From an uncultured Candidatus Binatia bacterium (GTDB lineage Bacteria > Desulfobacterota > Binatia > UBA9968 > JAJDTQ01): a stretch of 64,000 nucleotides of DNA. Below the pieces are notes generated by a model that was not told the origin of the DNA, searched no databases, and saw only the letters and a program-made list of their open reading frames with translations. Made by a program: the position numbers and the translations under genes. Below are positions 37,652 through 46,865 of this stretch, piece by piece (the first letter of the stretch is position 1; each line of letters opens with the position of its first letter). The stretch spans positions 1,426,001 to 1,490,000 of the forward strand of contig OY282432.1 in the NCBI GenBank assembly GCA_958295985.1, given 5' to 3'.

Positions 37652-39007
37652 ATGGAGCGTTTGCCGGTGGATCGGGAACTGGCGGCGGACTTGCTGGCCC
37701 GGGCGAAGGAGAAGGGCGCCTCGCAGGGCGACGTGACGGTAGCGGAACACGAGGGCATCAAGGTGAAGGTGCGGCTCGGGAAGGTGGAAACCGTGAGCCA
37801 GGCCCACGAGACCCGCCTTGGGCTGCGGCTTTTCTTCGGCCGGAGCTCCGCCGCCACTTCCACCTCCGACCTGTCACGGGCCTCCCTGGATCAATTACTG
37901 GACCAGACCTGCGCCATGGCCCGGGCCACGGCCAAGGACGAGTTCGGCGGCCTGCCGGAACCCGGCGAGCTGGCCGCCGAGGTGCCCGAGCTGGACCTGC
38001 TGGACGAGCAGGCGCGGGGCATGTCCGTCGAGCAGGGCATCGACGCCGCCCGTCTGGCGGAAGATCATGCGCTGCAATACGACCCGCGCATTACTAACTC
38101 CGAGGGTGCCGAGTTCGGCAACTCGTTCAACCGGGTCATCCATGCCAATTCGGAGGGCTTCGCCGGCGAGTACGCCACCTCCGCCTTCCACCTTTCGGTG
38201 GCGCCGGTGGCCGCATCCAACGGTTCGATGGAGCGGGATCACTGGTTCTCCGCGGCGCGCCGGCACGACGCGCTGGATTCTCCGGAAGCGGTGGGCCGCG
38301 AGGCCGGCCGTCGCGTGATCCGGCGGCTGGGCGCCCGCAAGGTGCGGACCCGCGAGGTGCCGGTGGTCTTCGACGCGGCCGTCGCGGGCACCCTGGTGCG
38401 GCACGTGGGTCAGGCCGTTTCCGGTTACGCCCTCTACCAGCGCGCGTCTTTCCTGTGCGACAGGCTCGGGCAGCGCGTGGCTTCCGCGCCCGTCCGTATC
38501 GTCGACGACGGCACGATTCCCTCGGCCCTGGGGTCGCGGCCGTTCGATGCCGAGGGCGTCGGCGTCCGGCGCAAGGACGTGGTCGAGACGGGCGTTCTGA
38601 GGAGCTATCTGCTGGACGCCTACAGCGCGCGGAAGCTCGGCGGCAAGTCCACCGGCAACGCCGCCCGGGGCGTGGGTCAAGCCTCGGGGGTTTCGCCCAT
38701 GAACCTGTACCTGATCCCGGGCGAGCACAGCCCCGGCGATATCATCGGTTCGGTGGAGGACGGTTTCTACGTCACCGAGTTGATGGGCTTCGGCGTCAAC
38801 CTCGTGACCGGCGACTATTCGAGGGGCGCGGCCGGGCTCTGGATAGAGAAGGGCGAGCTGGCCTACCCCGTGGCCGAGATGACCATCGCGGGAAACCTCA
38901 ACGACATGTTGAGCCAGGTCGAAATGGTCGGCAACGACCTCCGCCCGCAAAGCCCGGTAGCTTCCCCCACCCTCAAGATCTCGCGCATGACCGTGGCCGG
39001 GGATTAG
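37652..39007 (+). CDS. pmbA: Metalloprotease partner TldE/PmbA
   Basis: 451-residue subunit of the TldD/E heterodimer, lacking the zinc motif as expected. It contains VKVRLGKVETVSQAHETRLG, ITNSEGAEFGNSFNRVIHAN, VVFDAAVAGTLVRHVGQAVS and the conserved end NDMLSQVEMVGNDLR. Start ATG 37652 with GAGG five bases upstream. A 16-base perfect palindrome (39013-39028) just after the stop could help end transcription. Confidence 0.95.
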   Translation: MERLPVDRELAADLLARAKEKGASQGDVTVAEHEGIKVKVRLGKVETVSQAHETRLGLRLFFGRSSAATSTSDLSRASLDQLLDQTCAMARATAKDEFGGLPEPGELAAEVPELDLLDEQARGMSVEQGIDAARLAEDHALQYDPRITNSEGAEFGNSFNRVIHANSEGFAGEYATSAFHLSVAPVAASNGSMERDHWFSAARRHDALDSPEAVGREAGRRVIRRLGARKVRTREVPVVFDAAVAGTLVRHVGQAVSGYALYQRASFLCDRLGQRVASAPVRIVDDGTIPSALGSRPFDAEGVGVRRKDVVETGVLRSYLLDAYSARKLGGKSTGNAARGVGQASGVSPMNLYLIPGEHSPGDIIGSVEDGFYVTELMGFGVNLVTGDYSRGAAGLWIEKGELAYPVAEMTIAGNLNDMLSQVEMVGNDLRPQSPVASPTLKISRMTVAGD

Positions 39008-39012
39008 GTTCT

Positions 39013-39028
39013 GAAGCCGGCCGGCTTC
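39013..39028. other. Perfect 16-bp palindrome after tldE
   Basis: GAAGCCGG/CCGGCTTC begins six bases after the tldE stop and overlaps a second possible pairing with GGCCGG at 39032-39039. No T-tract follows, so a terminator role is weak. Confidence 0.4.
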
Positions 39029-39155
39029 TCATGGCCGGTTTCCCTCCAGCCCAGTCTCACCACGCCATCCAGAGCCCGACGGGAGCGCTTGTCAAACAGA
39101 AATTGACATTTTGGGTTTCTAACATGAAAAAAGGCTGCATTTTTTGACTTGCCAA

Positions 39156-39185
39156 CTGAAATTTTCCAGTAAATTGGTCTATAAT
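39156..39185 (+). promoter_or_regulatory. Putative promoter of the DUF4143 ATPase gene
   Basis: A perfect TATAAT (39180-39185) lies 18 bases after CTGAAA (39156-39161) in a markedly AT-rich stretch of about 100 bases, unlike the surrounding GC-rich DNA. Confidence 0.55.
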
Positions 39186-39208
39186 GTCACAAACGCGCCG
39201 GAAGTGAA

Positions 39209-40366
39209 TTGCTGGTGTTTGAGCGACTGATCAAGAAACCCCTGGAATCACGCAAGAGTTTTTTTCTGTTTGGCCCGAGGGGGACGGGAAAGACCACTTG
39301 GTTGAAGCGCCATCTCCCCCAGGCCCTCTTTGTCAACCTGCTGCAATCAGAGTTCTACAATAGCTTGTCTGCAAATCCTGGATCCCTCAGGGAGCTCATT
39401 CCTCCGGGCCATACGGGCTGGATCATCATCGATGAGGTGCAACGCATCCCTGCGTTGCTGAACGAGGTCCATGACCTGATCGAAGCCCGCCGGCTGGACT
39501 TTGTCCTGACAGGGTCCAGCGCCAGGACATTGAGACGAAGAGGGGTCAATCTGCTGGCCGGCCGCGCCCTGACCTACCGCATGCACCCCCTGACGGCGGC
39601 GGAGCAGCAGGACGCCTTCAACCTGCGCGATTCCATGCAGTTGGGCCATTTGCCTGCCCGATTCAGTGAAAGCGATCCGGGAAGATACCTCAAGGACTAT
39701 GTGCAGACATACCTGCGGGAAGAGGTCATGCAGGAGAGCCTGACGCGCAACATCGGCCATTTCTCTCGTTTCCTGGAAGTGGCGAGCTTTTCCCAGGGAG
39801 CGACCATCAATATCAGCGGCGTTGCCCGCGAGGCGCATATCGAGCGGTCGGTGGCAGAGAACTATTTCTCCATTCTGGAGGACCTGCTGATTGCCGTGCG
39901 TCTGCCGGTGTTTTCCCGCAAGGCCAAGCGCAAGCTCATCTCGCAAAAGAAGTTCTATTTCTTCGACACGGGCGTGTTCCGGGCGATCCGGCCGGTGGGG
40001 CCTCTGGATTCCCATGCCGAGATGGACGGCCCCGCCTTGGAAACACTGGTGCTTCAGGAGCTGAGGGCGATAAACGACTGCTACGAATACGGCTACCAGA
40101 TCTTCTTCTGGCGCACCCGAAACAACCTGGAGGTCGATTTCGTCCTGTACGGGCCGCGTGGCCTGCTGGCCATCGAAATCAAGCGCTCGACTCAGATCCA
40201 ACCCAGGGACACGAGGGCGCTCCGGGAATTCAGGGAAGACTATCCTCCAGCCAAATGCTACGTGTTCTTCGGCGGGTCCACGCCTCTTTACATGGGTGAC
40301 GTCGTCGCCCTGCCGGTCGAACGCGCGTTGAGAAACCTTCATCGGATATTGAGTAATGATGACTGA
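39209..40366 (+). CDS. AAA ATPase with C-terminal DUF4143 nuclease-like domain
   Basis: 385 residues. The N-terminal ATPase has Walker A FGPRGTGKTTW and Walker B GWIIIDEVQRIP with the sensor VLTGSSARTLRR. After a winged-helix-like linker (INISGVAREAHIERSVAENY), the C-terminal DUF4143 domain contains FWRTRNNLEVDFVLYG and AIEIKRS, a PD-(D/E)xK-like core. Family members are widespread, often horizontally moved, and of uncertain role. TTG 39209 is used and an in-frame GTG 39215 is possible. The AT-rich upstream DNA supports recent arrival. Confidence 0.88.
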   Translation: MLVFERLIKKPLESRKSFFLFGPRGTGKTTWLKRHLPQALFVNLLQSEFYNSLSANPGSLRELIPPGHTGWIIIDEVQRIPALLNEVHDLIEARRLDFVLTGSSARTLRRRGVNLLAGRALTYRMHPLTAAEQQDAFNLRDSMQLGHLPARFSESDPGRYLKDYVQTYLREEVMQESLTRNIGHFSRFLEVASFSQGATINISGVAREAHIERSVAENYFSILEDLLIAVRLPVFSRKAKRKLISQKKFYFFDTGVFRAIRPVGPLDSHAEMDGPALETLVLQELRAINDCYEYGYQIFFWRTRNNLEVDFVLYGPRGLLAIEIKRSTQIQPRDTRALREFREDYPPAKCYVFFGGSTPLYMGDVVALPVERALRNLHRILSNDD

Positions 40367-40415
40367 ATGACTGACAGCCGGTTCGGCGACGCCGGCCCAG
40401 GAGCCCAACGACCCC

Positions 40416-40604
40416 ATGACCCCGACAACCCGGAAAGTGCTGAAAATCCTCGCTCACGTCGCCGCCCTCGTCGGCCTCTATCTCGTGATTGCGACCGCCA
40501 TGTTCCTGGGACTCCAGGTCGGTCCCCTTTACGGCAACATCGGCCTCGTGGTCGCCGTAGCCCTGGTCGCACTCTACGTCTACGTCGGCTTTGTCAGGAA
40601 ATAG
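40416..40604 (+). CDS. Small two-helix membrane protein, hypothetical
   Basis: 62 residues with two predicted membrane helices (KILAHVAALVGLYLVIATAM and IGLVVAVALVALYVYVGFV). An AGGAG lies about eleven bases upstream. It is convergent with the potassium channel gene. I do not recognise a family. Confidence 0.6.
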   Translation: MTPTTRKVLKILAHVAALVGLYLVIATAMFLGLQVGPLYGNIGLVVAVALVALYVYVGFVRK

Positions 40605-40647
40605 CCCTGTGCCCTGCCGGCGCCGGGAAGCGAATGCTGACAGGACA

Positions 40648-41094
40648 CTAGTCGTCCAGATAGTCGTCCAGAACCCGTCTCATCAGGGCCAACAGGTAGG
40701 CCGCGCTCACCGCGAACAGGATCAGACCTCCCATAGCTTCGAAGGTGCTCAAGAGCCGCCACCGCTCGCTGAGCACCATGTCGCCGTAGCCCAGCGTGGT
40801 GGACGTGACCACCGAGAAGTACAACGCCTCTTCCATGGTCTCGAACTCGCCGAGTGTCAGGTAGACGAAACCCCAGCACCAGGCTTCGATGGTGTGTATG
40901 GCCAGGACGGCCAACGCCCCCACGGCGACAAGCCACCACGGGGCACGAGGTCCCCGGCCCTGCCGACGCCGGGCGAGACGTTTGAGTAACCGCGAGAGGA
41001 ACGCCAGGCCCATTACGTGGAAGATGACCATCGCGACGACGATGGCGGTGCCAGCCGATAACAGCCCGATCATGCCTTGTCCCTGGATTGCCAA
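40648..41094 (-). CDS. Two-TM potassium channel family protein
   Basis: 148 residues with several hydrophobic segments and the K+ selectivity filter TSTTLGYGDM (GYGD at residues 102-105), preceded by the pore helix MEEALYFSVV. The last helix is LILFAVSAAYLLALM. No cytoplasmic RCK domain is fused. It probably forms a tetrameric ion channel of the Ion_trans_2 class. Confidence 0.88.
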   Translation of the reverse strand: MAIQGQGMIGLLSAGTAIVVAMVIFHVMGLAFLSRLLKRLARRRQGRGPRAPWWLVAVGALAVLAIHTIEAWCWGFVYLTLGEFETMEEALYFSVVTSTTLGYGDMVLSERWRLLSTFEAMGGLILFAVSAAYLLALMRRVLDDYLDD

Positions 41095-41215
41095 ACGAAG
41101 ACCAATCTGCCTTACTGCCTATACCACAGACGCCGCGGGCCGCGGAATCAGGCTGTCCGTACCGGGCGGCAGGCTCCCAGGTACGGGACGCGGCCGGCGC
41201 TGTGAGGGGGAATGC

Positions 41216-42316
41216 ATGCCGACCGCGGATTGTTCGCCTGCGCCGCCCACGCCCCTGAGCCGGCGCGGGTGGGATCATGTATCGACGCTGTTCCTGGCCG
41301 TCGCGTTCCTGTCCGTCGTCGGCTGTTCCGACGAGCCGGAGGCGCCGCCCGAGGCTCCGGTGCGGCCGGCCAAGCTCATGGTGGTCGCGCCATCGGAGAA
41401 CACCAGGACCATCAGTCTGCCGGCGGTCATCGACGCCTCGGCCACCGCGGATCTTGCCTTTCAGGTGTCGGGGTTGCTGAAGTCCGTTGCGGTGCGCGAA
41501 GGGGAAACCGTCGCCAAGGGCGCAGAGATCGCACGGCTGGATCAGCGTGACCTTCGCAACGAGCTGGTGACGGCGCAGGCCAACTACGGCGCCGCCAAGA
41601 CCGACTTTCAGCGCGCCGAGCGCCTGATCGTCGAAGATGCGATTTCGCGCGCCGTCTACGACCAGCGCAAGACACGGCGTGACGTGACTCGGGCGGCGCT
41701 CGACGCTGCCCGCAAGAAGCTTGATGACAGTGTCCTGCACTCGCCGTTCGCCGGCGTGGTTGCGGACCTCCACGTCGAGGCGCACCAGAACGTGGCGCCG
41801 CAACAGGTGGTGGCGACGTTGCAGACCACCGGCGCCGCGGAAGCCGTGGTCCAGGTGCCGGCAACGCTGGTGGCGAACTCCGGGCGCGTGGAGCCCTTGC
41901 AGACGGTGGTGGTGATCGACGCGGTGCCGGACCGGCCCATTCCGGCCACGTTCCACTCCTCCGCGACCCGGGCGGACCCTTCGGCGCGGACCTTCGAGGT
42001 ACGCTTTGCCTTCACGCCGCCGCCGGGACTGGTGATCCTGCCGGGCATGACCGGCTCCGTGCGCTCGACGGTGGCCATCGCCGGCGCGGCGCCGGTCACG
42101 GCGCCCATCGAAGCCATCCTGAGCGAGGCCGACGCCCGCTACGTATGGGTGGTGGACACGGACTCGATGACGGTGTCCAGGCGAGCCGTGACGCTGGGCG
42201 CCGGCGTGGGCGACATGCTGCCCGTGCGCGCCGGCCTCGCGGCCGGCGAAACCATCGTCTCCGCCGGCGTCTCCCAGTTGCACGAGGGCATGCGGATCCG
42301 CCGTTATGAACCGTAG
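41216..42316 (+). CDS. RND efflux periplasmic adaptor (membrane fusion protein), lipoprotein
   Basis: 366 residues. The lipobox SVVGC puts the lipidated Cys at 37. It has biotinyl-lipoyl halves (LLKSVAVREGETVAKGAEIARL and DSVLHSPFAGVVADLHVEAH), a short alpha-hairpin between them, and a beta-barrel and membrane-proximal domain (LVILPGMTGSVRSTVAI). GAGGGGG six bases before ATG 41216 fixes the start. It is first gene of an adaptor-pump-channel operon. Its TAG stop stands in GTAGGGGC, possibly a degenerate member of the dispersed repeat. Confidence 0.93.
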   Translation: MPTADCSPAPPTPLSRRGWDHVSTLFLAVAFLSVVGCSDEPEAPPEAPVRPAKLMVVAPSENTRTISLPAVIDASATADLAFQVSGLLKSVAVREGETVAKGAEIARLDQRDLRNELVTAQANYGAAKTDFQRAERLIVEDAISRAVYDQRKTRRDVTRAALDAARKKLDDSVLHSPFAGVVADLHVEAHQNVAPQQVVATLQTTGAAEAVVQVPATLVANSGRVEPLQTVVVIDAVPDRPIPATFHSSATRADPSARTFEVRFAFTPPPGLVILPGMTGSVRSTVAIAGAAPVTAPIEAILSEADARYVWVVDTDSMTVSRRAVTLGAGVGDMLPVRAGLAAGETIVSAGVSQLHEGMRIRRYEP

Positions 42317-42328
42317 GGGCTGCCGCTC

Positions 42329-45300
42329 TTGAACCCCGCCGAGCTCGCCATTCGCAACCGGCTGTTGTGCGCCATCGTCATCTTCGGGGTGCTTGGCGGC
42401 GGCTGGCACGCCTATCGGAACATGGCGCGCTTCGAGGACCCGGAGTTCACCATCCGCACCGCGGTCGTCGTCACCCGATACCCCGGCGCCACCGCGGAGG
42501 AGGTGGCCAACGAGGTCACCGAGGCGCTGGAGACGGCGATCCAGGAAATGGAGGAAGTGGACGAGGTCACATCCACTTCCTCCATCGGCCTTTCTTCCAT
42601 CAACGTCGACGTCAAGTACGAGTTCGCGCGCAGCCGCGAGGCCCTCGACGTGGTGTGGACCAAGCTCCGCAACCGCGTCCGCGACGCCCGCGGTCGCTTG
42701 CCGCCCGGGGCGCAGGAACCGGTGGTCAACGACGGGTTCGGCGACGTCTACGGTCTCTACTACCTCATCACCGGCGAGGGCTTCTCGCCGCGGGAGCTCA
42801 TGGACTACGCCAGGTCCTTGCGCACGGAGCTGCTGACCGTGGAAGATGTGGGCAAGGTGGCCCTCCTCGGCGAGCAGACCGAGGTCATCACGGTGGAGGT
42901 GTCCCGGCACCGCGCCGCCGCCCTCGGCGTTTCCCTGGATCGCGTTTACGACGACCTGGCGCAGCAGAACTCCGTCACTTCGGCCGGCGACGTGCGCGTC
43001 GGCGATCGCCGGGTCGCCATCCTGCCGTCCGGAGAGATCGACTCCGTGGCCGCCATCGAGGACGTCATCGTGTCCACCGCGTCTCCCGACGCGCTGGTGC
43101 GCCTCGGAGACATCGCCACGGTGCGGCGGGATTACGTGGAGCCGCAGCGCAGGCTCATCCGCTACCAGGGCCGGCCGGCGGTGGCCCTCGGCGTGGCCAA
43201 CGTCACCGGAGCGAACGTGGCGAAGATGGGCGCCGGTATCGACGCGAGACTCGCGGCGACGCTGGCTAACCGCCCCATCGGCATCGAGGTTCACGAGTTC
43301 TACCATCAGGGCAAGGTGGTGGACGCCGCGGTCCGGAACTTCGTCCTCAACGTCATCGCAGCACTGGCCATCGTTCTGCTGACGCTGCTGTTGTTCATGG
43401 GGCTGCGATCCGCGGTGGTCATCGGCGCGGTGCTGCTGATCACCATCGCTGCGACGCTGGTGACCATGTATGTGGCGGACATCCCCATGCACCGGATCTC
43501 CCTGGGCGCGCTCATCATCGCCCTCGGTATGCTGGTGGACAACGCCATCGTGGTCACCGAAGGCATCCTGGTGGGCACTCGGCAGGGCCGCGCCAAGCTC
43601 ACCGTCGCCCGGGAGACCGTCGGGCGCACCCGGTGGCCGCTGCTGGGCGGCACGGTGGTCGGCGTCCTCGCCTTCGCGCCCATCGGCCTGGCCCCCGGCA
43701 GCACCGCGGAGTACACCTCCCATCTGTTCTGGGTGGTGTTGATCTCGCTGCTGTTCAGTTGGGTGTTCGCGGTCACCGCGGCGCCGCTGTTCGCGGACCT
43801 GCTGTTGCCGCAGGGCGAGGCCGCGTCCGCCCGCGGCGAGGGCGCGTTCCAACGCCGCTACAAGGCGTTCATGGGGCTTGCCCTGCGGGGGCGCTGGACC
43901 GTCCTCGCCGTGGCCGCGGGTTTGTTTGCGGCCTCGGTGGCGGGTTTCTCCCAGGTCAAGAGCGGCTTCTTTCCCGCCTCCACCACGCCGCAGATCGTGG
44001 TTGATTACTGGCTGCCCGAGGGCACGGACATCGCGCGCACCCGGGACGACATGATCGACCTGGAGAGCCGCGTGGCGGCCCTCGACGGCGTGGACTCGGT
44101 GCAGACGCTCATCGGCGCCGGCGGCTTGCGCTACATGCTCGTGTACGGTCCTCAGTCCGCCAATTCGGCCTATGGACAGTTGCTGGTGAAGGTGGACGGC
44201 TACGAACGCATTGCCGGCCTGTTGCCGCGGCTGCAAGCCATGATCGACGCCAACTATCCCGATGCCCGGGCCAAGGTGTGGCAGTTCCGTCTGGGTCCGG
44301 GCGGCGGCTCGAAGATCGAGGCGGAGTTCTCGGGGCCGGATCCCGCGGTGCTGCGGCGCCTCGCCAACGAGGCCAAGGCGATCATGGCCGCGGACGGCGG
44401 CGCCGTTTCCATCCAGGACGACTGGCGCGCGCCCGTCCCGGTCATCCAACCCCTGTACTCGGAGGCCCGCGGACGGCGACTGGGTATCTCCCGCGCGGAT
44501 CTCGCGGCCGCGCTCAGCGCCAACTTCTCCGGCCGCAACGTCGGCGTGTTTCGGGAGGACGACAGGCTGATTCCCATCGTCGCCCGGGCTCCGGAGAGCG
44601 AACGCCGGGACGCCGCGGGCATGGCGGGCATTCAGATCCCGAATCGCGCTTCCGGCGGAGTGACGCCGCTCATCGAGGTGGTGGACGGCTTCGAGACCGT
44701 CTGGCGCGACGGACGGCTGAAGCGCGTGGACCGGGTCTGGACCATCAATGCGCAATGCGATCCGCGGCCGGGCGAACTGGCGTCCGAGACCCTGACGCGC
44801 CTGCGACCGGGCATCGAGGCCATCGAGCTGCCGGCGGGCTACCGTCTGAAGTGGGGCGGCGAGGCCGGCGACAGCGCCGAGGCCAACGCGAACCTGGCGA
44901 GCGCCCTGCCCCTGGGGTTTCTTGCCATGGTGCTGGCGGTGGTGGTGCTGTTCAATGCGCTGCGGCAGCCGCTGGTGATCTGGCTGGTGGTGCCGCTGGC
45001 GCTCATCGGCGTGGTGCCCGGCCTTCTGGTCACGGATACGGCGTTGGAGTTCATGGCGGTGCTCGGCCTGTTGTCCCTTTCCGGCCTGCTCATCAAGAAC
45101 GCCATCGTCATGGTCGATCAGATGGATTTCGAGATCAGCGCCGGCAAACCGCGTTACGACGCGGTCATCGATGCCGCGGCGAGCCGGGTGCGACCGGTGG
45201 CCATGGGCACCCTGACCACGGTGCTCGGCGTCATCCCGCTGTTTGGCGACGCCTTCTTCCGCTCCATGGCGGTGGTGCTGGTCTTCGGCCTCAGCTTTGC

Positions 45301-45382
45301 GACGTTGCTGACCCTGGTGGTGTTGCCGGCGCTGTACACGGTCTTCTTCAACATCGGGCATGCCGAACGAAAGGCGGCGTAA
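42329..45382 (+). CDS. RND-family efflux permease (AcrB/MexF-like)
   Basis: The 1017-residue inner-membrane antiporter has twelve membrane segments in the classic two-half arrangement. Features include PEFTIRTAVVVTRYPGATAE in the first periplasmic loop, ALGMLVDNAIVVTEGILVG with the essential acidic residues of TM4, and the second-half equivalent LSGLLIKNAIVMVDQMDFE. It exports drugs, dyes or lipids with the adjacent adaptor and outer-membrane channel. The likely start is TTG 42329, twelve bases after the adaptor stop. Substrate unknown. Confidence 0.96.
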   Translation: MNPAELAIRNRLLCAIVIFGVLGGGWHAYRNMARFEDPEFTIRTAVVVTRYPGATAEEVANEVTEALETAIQEMEEVDEVTSTSSIGLSSINVDVKYEFARSREALDVVWTKLRNRVRDARGRLPPGAQEPVVNDGFGDVYGLYYLITGEGFSPRELMDYARSLRTELLTVEDVGKVALLGEQTEVITVEVSRHRAAALGVSLDRVYDDLAQQNSVTSAGDVRVGDRRVAILPSGEIDSVAAIEDVIVSTASPDALVRLGDIATVRRDYVEPQRRLIRYQGRPAVALGVANVTGANVAKMGAGIDARLAATLANRPIGIEVHEFYHQGKVVDAAVRNFVLNVIAALAIVLLTLLLFMGLRSAVVIGAVLLITIAATLVTMYVADIPMHRISLGALIIALGMLVDNAIVVTEGILVGTRQGRAKLTVARETVGRTRWPLLGGTVVGVLAFAPIGLAPGSTAEYTSHLFWVVLISLLFSWVFAVTAAPLFADLLLPQGEAASARGEGAFQRRYKAFMGLALRGRWTVLAVAAGLFAASVAGFSQVKSGFFPASTTPQIVVDYWLPEGTDIARTRDDMIDLESRVAALDGVDSVQTLIGAGGLRYMLVYGPQSANSAYGQLLVKVDGYERIAGLLPRLQAMIDANYPDARAKVWQFRLGPGGGSKIEAEFSGPDPAVLRRLANEAKAIMAADGGAVSIQDDWRAPVPVIQPLYSEARGRRLGISRADLAAALSANFSGRNVGVFREDDRLIPIVARAPESERRDAAGMAGIQIPNRASGGVTPLIEVVDGFETVWRDGRLKRVDRVWTINAQCDPRPGELASETLTRLRPGIEAIELPAGYRLKWGGEAGDSAEANANLASALPLGFLAMVLAVVVLFNALRQPLVIWLVVPLALIGVVPGLLVTDTALEFMAVLGLLSLSGLLIKNAIVMVDQMDFEISAGKPRYDAVIDAAASRVRPVAMGTLTTVLGVIPLFGDAFFRSMAVVLVFGLSFATLLTLVVLPALYTVFFNIGHAERKAA

Positions 45383-45399
45383 AGCGAGCGGGAGTCGCC

Positions 45400-46821
45400 A
45401 TGCACCATCAACGCCTCTCTCTTCCCCTTCCTGTTCCTCTTTGCCTGGTCTGCCTGGTGTGCCTTCTGCCCGCCATGATCGTCGGTTGCGGCGCGCCCCG
45501 CAAGACCGAACCCCTTGCGCCGGAAGTCACGGTCCCCGCGGAATGGCGGACGGAGGGTGGGGCGTCGGGCGAGGTGACCATCGGTTGGCTCGACGTCCTG
45601 GATGATCCGGCATTGACCGGGCTGGTTGCCGAGGCCATGGACCGGAACCGCGACCTGCGCGCTGCCGCGGCCGGAGTGGACGAGGCCTGGGCCCTGGCCA
45701 GAAAGGCCGGTGCGGCGCTGGCGCCGGGTCTCAACGCGGTTGCCGGGGCTTCCCGGGCCGGTACCCGGAAGGGCTCCCGATCGACCTTGAACGTGAACTT
45801 GCAGGCGAGTTGGGAAGTGGATCTGTGGGGCCGCATACGCACCGGCCGGGACGCGGCCACGGCGTCCGCGCAGGCCGTGACCGCGGACTATCGCCACGCC
45901 CGGCATTCCATGGCCGCGGCGGTGGCGCGCAGTTACTTTCTCAGCGTCGAGGCGCGCTTGCAGCAGGCCGCGGCCGCGGACATGGTCACGGCGCTGAGGA
46001 AGACCGTCGACATCGTCGTCGCGCGCCATGGAGCCGGATTGGCGTCGGGCCAGGACCTGACGCTGGCGCGTTCCGATCTGGCGGCGGCGCGGGAACGTCT
46101 CGCCGCCGCGCAAGGGGGCCGCCGGGACGCCATCCGGGCGCTGGAGCTGCTCATCGGCCGCTATCCCGGCGCCGCTCTCGAAGTGCGCGATTCCCTGCCG
46201 GCGCCGCCGCCCCCACCACCCGTCGGCCTCCCCGCGGAGATTCTGGAGCGGCGGCCGGACCTCGTGGCCGCGGAACGCCGCATCGCTGCCGCCGCAGGTT
46301 CGCTGCATCAGGCGCGAGTGGCGCGCCTGCCCTCCATCACCCTGACGGCGAGCGGTGGCGGTGCCTCCAACGCCCTCTCGAACCTGCTCGATCCTGCCAA
46401 TCTGGCATGGCAGACGGCCGCCAATCTCCTGACGCCGCTGTTCGACGGCGGCGCCCGCCAGGCCCAGGTGGAGGCCGCGGCGGCGGTGCTGGAGCGGGCT
46501 ACGGCAGCCTACGCCAAAACGGCGTTGGATGCTTTCTCCGAAGTGGAGGCCGCGCTCGACCACAGCGCTGTGCTTGCGGTGCGCGCCGCCACTCTCGCGG
46601 AAGCCCTGCGCGAGGCCGAAGAGTCGTTGCGGTTGGCCGAGCTCCGTTTCCGGGAGGGCGAGATCGACCTGCTCGACGTGCTGACGGTTCGGCAACGGGT
46701 CATCGGCGCGCGTACCCGCCTGATCGCCGTGGAACGGGAAAGGCTCACGCAATACGTCAACCTGAACCTCGCCCTCGGCGGTCATTGGCAGTTGCCCGCG
46801 CCCGCGCCGGCCAACTCTTGA
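45400..46821 (+). CDS. Outer-membrane efflux channel lipoprotein (NodT/OprM family)
   Basis: 473 residues with lipoprotein signal MIVGCGAP (Cys30), two repeated OEP domains (WEVDLWGRIRTGRDAATASA; AEILERRPDLVAAERRIAAA is the signature of the second), and the terminal barrel and coil segments LRLAELRFREGEIDLLDVL. It closes the tripartite RND operon. GGGAG precedes ATG 45400. Confidence 0.94.
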   Translation: MHHQRLSLPLPVPLCLVCLVCLLPAMIVGCGAPRKTEPLAPEVTVPAEWRTEGGASGEVTIGWLDVLDDPALTGLVAEAMDRNRDLRAAAAGVDEAWALARKAGAALAPGLNAVAGASRAGTRKGSRSTLNVNLQASWEVDLWGRIRTGRDAATASAQAVTADYRHARHSMAAAVARSYFLSVEARLQQAAAADMVTALRKTVDIVVARHGAGLASGQDLTLARSDLAAARERLAAAQGGRRDAIRALELLIGRYPGAALEVRDSLPAPPPPPPVGLPAEILERRPDLVAAERRIAAAAGSLHQARVARLPSITLTASGGGASNALSNLLDPANLAWQTAANLLTPLFDGGARQAQVEAAAAVLERATAAYAKTALDAFSEVEAALDHSAVLAVRAATLAEALREAEESLRLAELRFREGEIDLLDVLTVRQRVIGARTRLIAVERERLTQYVNLNLALGGHWQLPAPAPANS

Positions 46822-46865
46822 GACCAACCACCGTGTAACCACTGCAATACAAGGAGGTATTCCCG

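Noticed and set aside
40580-45361. A 1593-codon minus-strand open frame opposite the efflux genes
   Set aside because: High GC makes long antisense frames common, and the plus-strand RND proteins have full-length family matches.
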